Shown here piece by piece: positions 54,208 to 64,000 of a stretch of 64,000 nt of DNA (its first letter is position 1; every line of letters starts with the position of its first letter). The stretch lies in contig BTPG01000003.1 of assembly GCA_036245525.1 (NCBI GenBank), positions 185,490,368 to 185,554,367 on the forward strand. Direction: 5' to 3'. The DNA comes from Semisulcospira habei. Taxonomy: Eukaryota > Mollusca > Gastropoda > Semisulcospiridae. The translations under genes and the position numbers were made by a program. A model generated the notes under the pieces. It worked only from the letters and a program-made list of their open reading frames with translations. It was not told the origin of the DNA and ran no database searches.

Positions 54208-54796
54208 ATTATAGTATGATAGATATTCATCCCCCGGGGGTCCCCGCCCGCCACCGAGCCCAACAAGGGAAAGTGCAATTGTCGGCGGGTCTCCAGCCGA
54301 CGCACAATGGAGACTGCCTGAAAGATATACACAAGGGGGTAAGCCCGATTGAACCGTTTGAGCCACCACCTTCTATCACACTGTTGAATGCAGGGGAATA
54401 CTGGCATAAAGCACCTAATCAGCATCAGAGGCTATAGCATGGTGCTCCGTATAACAACCCGCATGTCAACAGGGGGATAGGGCTCGACGTGACAAGAGCT
54501 GATTGACTAGGCCGGTATGACTAGCCTCCCGTTTAGGCAGAAGTCAAGGCCAAAGTGGAGTGTTTCAGCCACCAGGATCCTCTTCTCCCCCGACACGGGT
54601 CTCCAAGCACGGCAAACACTTGGGATCCAAAGGACCAAAAGCTCACGCGTATTTTTAAGGACCAGTCCAACATCGTAAGACCTGGGTAAGCACAGCTCCT
54701 TAAAAACTGGACCAGTGAAAAAGACTGAACAACATATCTGCTGACATCAAGTCCTAATCCTGGACAAAGATGGCACCCCTCTGCTAGCCCACTCAG

Positions 54797-55270
54797 TCAG
54801 GGACTGAGGAGACTACCCACCCACGCCACGTGGAGGCAGGTGCCCAGTGGGCGGTCGAGGAGGAGATCGAACTCGGTGAGGAACATGGAGTTTGTGAGTT
54901 TGTTTTGAGAGCTTGGAGGGGGGCGATAGATACATGAGAATATGAGGAACTGGCCAGAGAGTGTTGCTACAGCCTCGACAGATTCAAAGGAGGGATGAAC
55001 AAAAGGGAGAGACTGAGAGAAGGAGAGGTGAGCAGAAAGACAGTCCCTGTAGATGATGGCAATGCCACCCCCTCTGGAAGCACGCGGGAAGGAGGCCAGG
55101 CGGTAGCCACTCAGAGTGACGCTGACGATGATGGATTCATCGCCAGCTGAGCGGAGCCACGTTTCGGTGATCACGACCACATCTAGGTCATTGTCTAGGA
55201 TGAAATCTGAAATCACGTCTGCTTTGCCATCTTTGCAGACAGACTGCGCATTGAAGAGACACAGTTTTAG
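54797..55270 (-). pseudogene. second LINE endonuclease fragment (CR1/L2-like)
   Basis: LKLCLFNAQSVCKDGKADVI, VVVITETWLRSAGDES, RASRGGGIAIIYRD and FSCIYRPPPSS are the first half of an APE endonuclease of CR1/L2 type. No RT follows, so the copy is truncated. It differs from the neighbouring LINE's endonuclease. Confidence 0.8.
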
Positions 55271-55720
55271 GTTGGATGAGCCAGAAGAGGAAGAGGGAGA
55301 AGAAACGGACGAAGAAGAGGACAAAGGAAGAGGAGGGGGGGAGGGGGGAAAGAGGATGGAGGGGGAAGGAGGGGGAGGGGGAGAGGGGGGAGGAGGAAAA
55401 GACGGGGAAGGAGAACAGGGCAAGAAAGAGGATGCGAGAGGGGGGGGGGGGAGAAGTAGGAAGGGGAGTAGGAAAAGCTGAGGTAGAGGGAGGGGGAGGG
55501 CGAAGAGGAGAAAGGGGGGAGAGGGGACGAGGAGGAAAATGCAGGCTAAGGAGGAGGGGGTGAGGGGAGGAAGAGGGAGGAGGGCGGGGGAGGGGGCGGC
55601 CGAAGAAAGCAGGGAGCAGTAGATGAGCAAGAGAGGAAAGGAAATGGGAGAAGAAGGGAGGTGGAGAAATCGAGGAGGCGGGGAGAGGCGGAAGGGCATA
55701 GGAAAAGGGGAAGAAGTGTG
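55265..55720. repeat. purine-rich low-complexity tract
   Basis: Almost wholly G/A on the plus strand. ORFs here (Pro/Ser-rich or Glu/Gly-rich) are compositional. Confidence 0.85.
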
Positions 55721-55960
55721 TGGTTGTGTTTGTGGTGGTGAGTCCCGCCTTTTGCTAATTCCGCCCCTGTGGCCTCTCTTTCACAATCGGGTGCCGCGTA
55801 AGGCATCTGCAACACTGTCAGCGGCACCGGCCGCACAGTAGGTGGCGTGGCGACATAGAGATAGCAGTTGTTGGCGTGTGTATTTGATGAGCATGATTGC
55901 TTGTGAGGACAAGAAAGAGGAAGACGAGAAGAGGGTTCAGTAGGGTATGTGTGTGTGAGT

Positions 55961-55961
<1 letters not shown>

Positions 55962-56038
<77 letters not shown>

Positions 56039-56052
56039 CGGTGTGTGTGTGA
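55962..56052. repeat. (GT)n microsatellite
   Basis: Near-pure GT run. 56060-56560 shows no recognised feature. Confidence 0.93.
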
Positions 56053-56559
56053 GCGGTGTGGTAGGGGACCGACCTGATTTCAGGTCGGTCAGCGGCGAGA
56101 TCGGGCAATGGCGCCGAAAGCGAGGAGGGCGAGATGTCGACGAGAGAGCACACGAAAACCTATAGAACGGTAGGAACACGAACGAGTCTACAACAACCAA
56201 GCAGCAGATGCAACCACGGGTGGCAAACAGACTCACACAGTAAACATATCACACACTAGCACGCAGCACATGAAAACAGGGCGCGGAAAGGCCCGGCGAA
56301 CCCATGCTGCGGAAGAAGCAAAATGGCAACGTAAACAAAAATTCAAATGACAGACACAATTCAATACGATACCACTCAAACAGCAGTCAGATCTGACGAA
56401 ACACAAGCATAATCCACATCAGCGCACTCTTATACGATACTCAGCAGACTTTCAGCACACGAAACACAGTACATCCAACGAAAAACCACTAAACACTGGG
56501 AGCGAAAACACGTGGTAGGTCGCACAAACAAGATGGCGCCCGGGTCAGGAAGAATAGGA

Positions 56560-59500
56560 AGAATCCCGAAGAGGAGGTGGGTGCCGCTATAGCGCCCCTA
56601 ATGCCAACGACACTGCCCTCAGGCCCGCCCTCCCGCAGCAAACTCCCGATAATTTTAGCTAAGATACCTGCGGTGCCTGTGCGCCGGGAGGGAGTGTTGC
56701 GCTGCTGCGAAGTCTCCCACCAGCGAGAGGTTCTGCTGCTGGGCGGAGAGGTCCCTCAGGTAGAAGCGGGCGAATGTGGTCTCAGCTCGCCATCCCACAG
56801 CCGCCACCAAGACCTTGACTGCGCAGTTGCGGTCGAAGTGAGACTTGCGGCTATGGCTCTGACCTCGTGCGCCCTGATGTTCATACGATTGGCTGCATCT
56901 GGGGCGAGGTCCTGGTAGGCAGAGCGAATCACCCAACGGATCCAGGAGGAGATGGTCTGGGCTGAGATGTCACGTCTACCTGGGGACAAAGGGAGAAACA
57001 GGCGGGAACGTCCTCTGCGCCAAGGCTTGGTCCGACGCCGGTACACACGTAAAGGCTCTCACCGGGTTCTGTAATCTGGTCTCCCGGGTGGAGTCTGTCA
57101 CACGTGAAGGGCGAAAAGTCATCATCTGTGGGCCCGTCAAAGGAGACCGCGCCTTGGCCAGGAAGATGGTTCAGGTAGCAGTTGCACGGAGCCGTCCGTC
57201 TGGCACTGCAAGCAATCTGGGTGTGTCAACCGCGCGTGAAGTTCACTGACCCTGGAGGCTGAGGCTAGGGCCGACAGGGAGCACGTCTTCCGAGTTACAT
57301 CCGTCAAGTGCGCCCACTGCAGAGGTTCAAACGGACGGAGTTGAGCCACGTAAGCACCCAAGGTAGACCCATCTTGGCACGAGCGAACACAGTGCCGGGC
57401 GTTGCAGACCGAAGTGACCATCAGATCTGTGAGGTCTTGCAGCTACCAGGGTCAGACCAGCGCAAGCGCCAGTAGGAGTCGGCAATCATGGCTAGGTAGC
57501 CCCGAAAGTAATCGGAGCCAGTCCCTGGTCGTTGAATAGCCAGAGGAAGCACTCCGCCAGCTGGGGCTTCGTCAAGTCCGTGGGGAGAGAAGGTTGTCAC
57601 CACACCCGTCACACCGCGCTCGTTATCTCCCCTCGTAACTCGTTTGGTTGAGGGTCTGCGGGCTGTCGCGGTCGCATGCACTGCCGCACTAGGGAAGCCT
57701 CTGCGGTAGAGGGCTTGCCGCACAATCTCCAGGCATGGGGAAAGAGATGTTCAGGGCACGGCTGGTAAGGCGGCTGTCGCGGTTGCTTGAGCATCGTGCG
57801 TGGGGTGGGGAGCTGTAGAGAAGGGCATGTGGGGAAGAGATGACCATGACTGGTGAAGTGACGAGGCGCACCGAGCCAGGAGAATGTCCACCTACCGTCG
57901 TATCTGCCAAGCGGCTCTCCTCGTGGCTGCAAACTGCACTACTACCATATCCGCCGCAAGCCTCTAGCAAGAGGGGTTGTCGGACAACCACGTGTGTAAC
58001 CTCAAAATTTCGATACTCGGTGGCGAGCAGGGAAGCTGGAAGATCTGGTCGTGGCGACGACTTCAAGCGCAGCTGGCCTCAGGAGGACGAGCATCTCCCC
58101 TGTGTACGTCAATCTTCTCCAGAACCAGCCGTAGCGTTTCCTCTCCAAGCAGATAAAGTGTCAGGCTGCAAGGCGATCCGCTGGTGAGACAGCAGTCCTA
58201 AAAGTCAACCCGAAGTAAGGCTCTGAGGGTCGCTCCTACTCTGCACTGCTCCCGTCCTACTGGGAGTCGTACTCGAACAGGACGGCCACGAACTCCATCC
58301 TCGATGTCATCCGCGCGCAAGAACCACATAGGACCTGTCCCGTAGCGTAAGCAGCCTAGTCGACGGAGAATCGCGGGCAGGAACCCTGCCTACCGCCGAG
58401 GCTTGCCAACTGGTTTTGACGTCGGACCTCCAGCCGTCACAAAGTCCTGGAGACGCACCGCTGCCCTCAGGACTCAGTCTATCACCAATCTGCCGCGGCG
58501 CCAAAGAACTTGTGCTGAGCCGACAGGTCGAAGATCGGCCGCCAAAACCGCCGGCTTGGGTACGAGAAGAGTCGACTGTACTGTCGCGGGATTGGAGCAT
58601 TGGACCACCTCTAAGGTTACGACTGTAAGATCCAGCCCAGCTGTCGCCACGTCTCATCTCCCGGTACTCGCGCCCCAGGCTGCATGGTTCCACAGCGTCC
58701 ACTGTCGCATCACAGCACCCCGTTCACCCCCGCAAGACACTGAACCGGAAGGCTCTTGTTCCATCCTCGTCAGACCACTGGTTGCGCCCTGCTTGCCCAG
58801 CGTGCTCTCATCCACCGCCGGGCGGGAATCTGCACAACAGGCCATTGGGAGTGAATTCCTCTACTCTGGTCAGGTGCCGAAGAACGCCAGAACTCCAAGC
58901 TGACTCCACACAGCTACGCGAACCACCTCCGCTAGGTCCCAAAGCTGTCGGCTGAGGAGAAGACTTGTAGTGCTTGGTCGCCGCGGAGCAAAGAGCAAGC
59001 CAATGCGATGCCCGAGGGCAGCATTCCGCCGGGGGAAGGATGCGAAGAGACGAGACGTCTCGTCCCAGCAGGAGCGTAATCTGAACTGCATCCGCTAACA
59101 CGATGGAGAGCGATGTCGGCCCACGGAGTGATGTCGGTCGGACCAGTCCTCACCCCGCGCTGACACCTAGACCTACGAAGGTAGACTGCTCACTTCCTAG
59201 CCATCTGCCGCACGCCGGGAAAGGCTGCCACTTCGTTCCCAGGACCGCGCCGTCAGTGTCACAGAACCGTCGCCTCCGTCCCTCGGCTGCCAGCCGACTA
59301 GTTCCGAACTGCGCCTCCATGGAAGAGTGGTCCCTGCCAAGCCAGTCCGATGGTCTGCGCGAAAAGCGGGCCCATCCTACGTCAGTCTCCCAGGAAAACT
59401 GCTACGTCCAGTGCTGTCAACAGCGCGACGCCGTCTGTGCCACCGGTGCTCATTAGCCTCCTTGACGGTCTGCCAGGTGGGGCCAAGGGAGTTCTCCACC

Positions 59501-61020
59501 GAGCGGCGCTCTGCGTACATGGTTCCTCAACTCGGACGGCAGCGAGCAAGCATGCCGGAAGGTACCTCGACGCAGCAGATCGCCGATGGCCGTCGCAGTC
59601 AAGGCGGTGACAGCGGTGTAGTAAGGGGCCCGGTTGCCGGAACAGCCACGGCGAGAATGTCGGCTAAGCGGAGAGAAGAAGGGTTCCATGCCTCCTCAAC
59701 GCGGCGGAAGATGTCATGCGCCACCAGGTCCAGGAATACCGCAGAGGCCGGGGAATCGCGGAAGAGGGAGGCGGTCGCGCAAGACCAGGAGTAGAATCAC
59801 GACGTCGAAGAGAACCAGCACAGGACAGCGCCGGGGGGGGGGGGGGGGGGGCAGGAGTGGGCAGGCACAGCTCTGCGAAGTTCCGCGTACCACCTCCGCC
59901 GCAAGGCGAGGACCGCCAGCCACCTGTTGTCAGTGAAGAAGCCGGTTTCTCCCAAGGCGCCCTGAAGCGGGAGAGAGGAGAATGCATCACGTAGGTCCCG
60001 GCACCCGGTCGGTTGAGGAAGAGACTTGAAACGCTTGGCTGTCACTCGGAGTTCACAAAGGCCGAAGCTCTCTTCTTGGCAGGGGGAGAAGGCGGGCAGT
60101 CTTCCTCGGGAAGACAACCACGATGAGGGGGGTCGCTACGTCCAAGGACCGAAGAGGCTCCATCCTAGGCCGAAAGAAGCTGGCGGCGACTCCATCACAT
60201 CTCGAGACTGCGAGCGTAGCAAATTGGAGGCACCATCATCGCCCAGCCACGCCAAAACGAAGTCTTCTGGGGCCAAGCTGAAAGAGTCGTCCATCACGCA
60301 CGCGGGCGGAAGAGGCATCTAACTGCTCCGAACGACCGGTGAACGCCGGGAGGCGGCGGTCCAACGAGAAGCTGAACAGCACTAGGCGGGGATCGTCTTC
60401 CTCTGTGTCCATGCCACAAGCGGAGATGAGCCGGGGTCCTGTAAGAAGAAGCCGAACTGCCAGGGGCAGACCGGTGGTCCCAAAGGGGAGCGGCTGCGGC
60501 GTGGAGAACGGAAGGTCTCGAACGGGCGTCTCGGTGCGTAACGTCGAAACAGCACTGGCCGAGGGTGGGGGGGGGGGGGAACGTAACTTGGCTCCTGTCT
60601 ACCGTGACGAAAGCCTAACGTGACTGCTGTCGCGCGAAGTCCGGGAGGAAGAGCGTTGTCTCGGAGGCCGGTCCCACGAACTTGAACGGCGAAGAGGAGT
60701 CTTAGGGGCGCCGGTCTTCCCATCGCATAGCGACCCAACGGCACTGAGACGTCGTCACATGCTCCTCTCGCGTCCCTGGACTCTGTGTAGGGAGCGTGCG
60801 CTTCTGGAGACAGGCGACCTGTCTGATCATGGCCGAGGGCAGGGAACGGGGTCCCGTCGTGGGGTCGTCTCTCGCCTCTCAGCACTGCGTCTGGAGTGGG
60901 CTCTCGTCTCCACAATCAGGAGCGAGGGTGCGGCCCACCATCACTGATCTGGGATCTTGGCGTGGGACGTGCAGCCGCCCTGTGGTACTAGCGGTCCCTG
61001 CACGCAGCAGGTTCGTGCCT
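56560..61020 (-). mobile_element. second DIRS copy, heavily degraded
   Basis: Parallels 30480-35540 on the minus strand. Recombinase pieces lie at 56655-57723 ([51 protein letters not shown]), and a gag piece at 59800-60100 ([20 protein letters not shown]). Many frameshifts throughout. RT sequence between about 57800 and 59400 is scarcely readable. No terminal repeats were identified. The GMR1-like LTR starts at its right edge, so that element may have landed in it. Confidence 0.78.
56655..57723 (-). pseudogene. DIRS-2 tyrosine recombinase, broken
   Basis: The first Arg, HxxR and Tyr motifs of the enzyme at 30525-31620 are all recognisable but spread over at least four frames. Confidence 0.8.
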
Positions 61021-61049
61021 GTCTAACACGCACGGGAGCTGGCGCCGAC

Positions 61050-61946
61050 TGTTACGATTGTGGTTGTGTTATCCTGTGAGAGCATACATGTGTTTATCGT
61101 AGGAAACGATCCGATATTTTTTTTTAGCTATCATGGTTATGATTCACGTATCTTTCTAAGTAACTTTTTCTTTCGGTCACGCAGAGTGGAATTCACTTTG
61201 TTATGATACGTTAGTTTAGTTCAGAACGTTCTAGAAAGGTCGCACTGTCCAGTTACCTCGGTTTGTATGACGTCGGTAAATACGGAACAGTTCGCTACAT
61301 TTTGTTTTTCTGTGCACGTGAATTGAGCAGCCTTTATTTTGTTTTGGGAAAGTTCTCGTACATTCTAGAGCAAATAATTAACGTGGTGATAGGGCTACCA
61401 TACTTTTACATGTCTTCATTATACATTGGGATTTAGAGCTGAAGTTAGCAGCCGAGTTTTTGTAGCCTATTTTAGTGATTCCAGAAAATTCTTATTTATG
61501 AGTTTCAGTTGCGTATTTCGTTCTGATTGGTTGCATTGTATTATTTCCGTAGATGATTCTGGAAATTGGTAGTATATATAAGGAGGGCGCTGGGAAAGCC
61601 CGTTTGTACATTGTCTTGCATTGTCAGTGATAGAGACACGCAGTTTATCATAGGTACGTGTCCCGTATTGGGTGTACATTGTGTGAGACGCTGCGTATGA
61701 GAAGCTTGAGTTGCAAGTGTGGACATTGCAGAAAAAAATTTGTATCAGTATTTGTGCATTTGAAATTGCACTGTGTGGATATCGCATTGCTGAATTAAAT
61801 ATTGTTGGAACTGTTGCTCCAGTATTGTCTACATCCTTAAGCCACGTGTGACGGATTGCAGCTGAATGAGGTTTATTTAAAAAGAACCTTACGTGAGTGC
61901 GTCTGGTGTGTTTATCATACTACGACAACAACTCCACCACGTAACA
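61050..61946 (+). repeat. 5' LTR
   Basis: 897 bp, tgttacg...cgtaaca. Contains a TATA-like tatatata at about 61573 and an ATTAAA at 61794, a plausible promoter and polyadenylation signal for the element. Confidence 0.85.
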
Positions 61947-61949
61947 TAT

Positions 61950-61966
61950 TGGCACCTCCGACGGGA
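61950..61966 (+). promoter_or_regulatory. primer-binding site candidate
   Basis: tggcacctccgacggga, three bases inside the LTR; begins TGG as complement of a tRNA CCA end. tRNA not identified. The same site is present in the other copy. Confidence 0.65.
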
Positions 61967-62028
61967 CCTCTTCAGTTGATTCAGTGGAAAGGGTAGCAGG
62001 AGAAAACAGTCGGCAGTGAAAATCAGAG

Positions 62029-62763
62029 ATGGCGACATCGGAAATGGAGACATTCCTGAAAATTGGAAAGGAATGCGGACTCGAAGGAGCTCAACTACTC
62101 GAGTTTGTAAAGGAGAGAGAAGAGAAAGAAGAAAAGAAACGAGAGAAAGAAGAAAAGGAGAGACTGGAAAGAGAAGAAAGAGCCAAACAACGTGAAATCA
62201 GGAGACTCGAAATCCAAGCAGAAGAAGCAGAGAAACAGCGAAGAGAGGCAGAGAAACAACGAGAAGAGGAGCAAGAAGAGGCGGAGAGGCAGCGTCAACA
62301 CGAAATTCAACTAAAGCAGATGGAGATTGAGGCACAGAGCCAGAGGGTTTCTGAAGCAACAGTATTAGCCAGCAGAGAACAAACAGCCCGTGCGCCAAAA
62401 CTTCCACCTTTCATTGAAAATTCAGATAAGATGGACGCTTATCTGGAGCGATTCAAGCGCTTCGCAAATAGCAACAATTGGAAAAAAGAGACTTGGGCTA
62501 TTAAACTGAGCGCACTTCTAACTGGCAAAGCGCTTGAATTTTACACTCGCTTACCAAGAGAGGAAGCCAAAGATTATACGCAGTTGAAAGCCGCCCTGAT
62601 GAGACAGTACAACTTCACTGAAGAGGGTTACAGGCGACGATTTCGGAACTGCAAGCCTGAAGAAGGAGAAACACCCGGCCTATTCATTGAAAGAATCAGA
62701 AGCTACCTGGAGAAATGGATAGAGCTGGCTGGCCTAAACAGAGAGTTAGTTATTTGGGTTTAA
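62029..62763 (+). pseudogene. gag N-terminal part, stopped by insertion
   Basis: MATSEMETFLKIGKECGLEG, then a long Glu/Lys/Arg coiled coil (residues about 27-120), then MDAYLERFKRFANSNNWKKE and LEFYTRLPREEAKDYTQLK, a retrotransposon gag capsid. It ends at a TAA introduced by the insertion at 62746-62811. Confidence 0.88.
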
Positions 62764-62811
62764 CGCCGAGCAGGCGACTAAGGCCATCTCACGGCGGGCC
62801 TAAACAGAGAG
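62746..62811 (+). mobile_element. 51-bp SINE-like insertion with 15-bp target duplication
   Basis: GGCCTAAACAGAGAG occurs at 62731-62745 and 62797-62811. The 51 bp between match the reverse strand of about 18690-18745. Total added length is 66 bp, a multiple of three, but it carries two in-frame stops. Confidence 0.82.
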
Positions 62812-64000
62812 TACCAAGACCTGTGCGACCTCATCATCAAAGAACAAGTTTTCAGAGCATGTTCTAAGGACCTGGCCGCCCACCTCAGAGAGCAAAAAGA
62901 CCAGTCACTAAAGGCCCTGGCCGACTTCGCTCAAAGATACCTTGACGCCCACAACATGAAGTTCGGGTCCAGTAAGCCACAGCGTGTGTCTGCACCAGCA
63001 GAGGAAATTCACAATGTCAGAGACACCCCGAAATACAAGCCGATTGAGAACCTGACATGTTTTCTCTGTGGAAAGAAAGGTCACAAAGCGATACGGTGTC
63101 CTTCTAAAGATGTTCCCCGAGGCGACAACATCAGAAGATCCAACCAAGATCGCGGGATAGCAGGCAGAAGCAATACTACGTCTCAACACAGAGCCGCTGC
63201 TGTATTAGCCAATGATGTGACGTCATCCAGTGACTTTGAGACTAGAGAAACGCGAGTGACACCAGAGCTAATTGAATCTTTCAAAAAGAATGGACGCATC
63301 CCAGTAGGAGATGGGGCTGCATTTTTACCAGTCTCAAACATCGCGCTGCCTGAGAATGAAGTGCTGAACATGCCGGTGGTGTCAGGATTCGTCGGCGACA
63401 CACCAGTGAGAGTGTTGAGAGACACTGGTTGTAGCTGCATCATCGTGAGAGAGGACCTAGTAGCTGAAGACCAGAAGCTACAGGAGTGGACCACCCTCAT
63501 TTTGGCTGACGGAACTGTAAGGATTATCTCCCTTGCCAAAGTCAGTGTCGACACCCCATACTTGACAGGAGAGGTGAAGGCGTTGTGCGTGAAGACACCA
63601 GTCTACGACCTCATCATCGGAAACATTGATGGTGCCAGAAACGCAGACGATCCAGATCCAGAGTGGAGACCTGAAACATGTGCTGTTACCACGAGAAGTC
63701 AAGCAAAGAAGAGTCACCAGACCATTCCTCTAAAAGTGGCGGACAACACAGAAGCAGCAGTGGTGAATAAGGACAGGCTGGTGGAGCTACAGAAAGCCGA
63801 CCCCACGCTTGACAAGTTCCGGGGTCAGACCGAGCCCGTAACGCGAAAGGGAAAGGAGATAATTTTTGAAACCAGAAAAGATATCTTGTATCAGATATTT
63901 GACAGCAACAGAGACCAACCCGTGCGTCAAGTAGTAGTTCCTGAACCTTTGAGAATGCAGGTGATGAAGCTGGCCCATGATTCCATATTGGGAGGACATT
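62812..64000 (+). CDS. gag end, protease and integrase start (frame resumes)
   Basis: Same frame as 62029. The gag tail ends in a CCHC knuckle, CFLCGKKGHKAIRC. An aspartic protease follows with VLRDTGCSCIIVRED (DTG catalytic triplet) and LIIGNIDGA. The start of the integrase zinc region is QVMKLAHDSILGGH at the window edge. No RT lies between protease and integrase, so the pol order is PR-INT as in the 8511-13302 copy. Confidence 0.87.

Larger units (their letters stand above)
61050..64000 (+). mobile_element. GMR1-like LTR retrotransposon, left part
   Basis: 5' LTR at 61050-61946, primer-binding site candidate at 61950, then gag, protease and the start of integrase up to the window edge. 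A sister of the element at 8511-13302 and less decayed: apart from a 66-bp insertion, gag to integrase stays in one frame. Confidence 0.88.

Noticed and set aside
55116..55836. Pro/Ser-rich and Glu/Gly-rich ORFs
   Set aside because: Produced by a purine-rich low-complexity tract.
58403..59794. Plus-strand ORFs in the 58-60 kb region
   Set aside because: Opposite to, and within, the degraded second DIRS copy; no domains seen.
61467..61787. 106-codon minus-strand ORF
   Set aside because: Lies within the LTR, antisense to its transcription; no domain.

Overview
The window is eukaryotic and intron-rich, with AT-biased non-coding DNA, many microsatellites and a dense, varied load of transposable elements. 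The domain architecture of the first gene and the mix of DIRS, GMR1-like Gypsy, jockey/CR1-like LINE and piggyBac elements suggest an invertebrate, probably a lophotrochozoan such as a marine gastropod; this is inference, as no species-specific marker was recognised. Two runs of exactly 500 N (23310-23809 and 49566-50065) look like unsized scaffold gaps. Two host genes converge on the first gap. Gene 1 (+, 848-23275, both ends missing) is a MUC4/mesh-like secreted or membrane protein with NIDO, AMOP, VWD, a cadherin-like segment and an array of EGF repeats. Fourteen exons were placed from GT-AG sites that keep the reading frame. Gene 2 (-, 48973 down to 24785, last exon missing) is aminoacylase-1 (ACY1), a cytosolic M20 zinc hydrolase. 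Fifteen constitutive or alternative positions were placed with matching phases, including a 23-nt microexon and a tandemly duplicated, apparently mutually exclusive exon pair (24785-24845 / 24912-24975). 

The introns are packed with mobile DNA. Gene 1 holds a piggyBac-type transposon with an intact-looking transposase (2556-5874), an antisense LINE 3' end (about 6970-7845), a GMR1-like LTR retrotransposon with pol order PR-INT-RT-RH (8511-13302, minus, 5-bp target duplication GTCTG, itself carrying a nested 204-bp LINE tail), a CR1/L2-like LINE tail (about 21655-22288) and several foldback repeats. ACY1 intron 12 holds a near-complete DIRS-type tyrosine-recombinase retrotransposon (30075-36407) with inverted terminal repeats and an internal complementary region, and a paralogous empty site lies at about 26326-26420. 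ACY1 intron 3 holds a 1.58-kb TTAA-bounded piggyBac derivative (45109-46691). 

From 49566 to 64000 no host gene was recognised: the stretch holds a jockey-like LINE (about 50066-54207, minus, frameshifted), a second LINE endonuclease fragment (54797-55270, minus), purine-rich and GT repeats, a degenerate second DIRS copy (about 56560-61020, minus) and the left half of a second GMR1-like element (61050-64000, plus), whose gag is broken by a 66-bp SINE-like insertion. Throughout, short near-perfect palindromes, many bounded by TTAA, form several families. Three lie only 10-14 nt inside introns, next to 5' splice sites.
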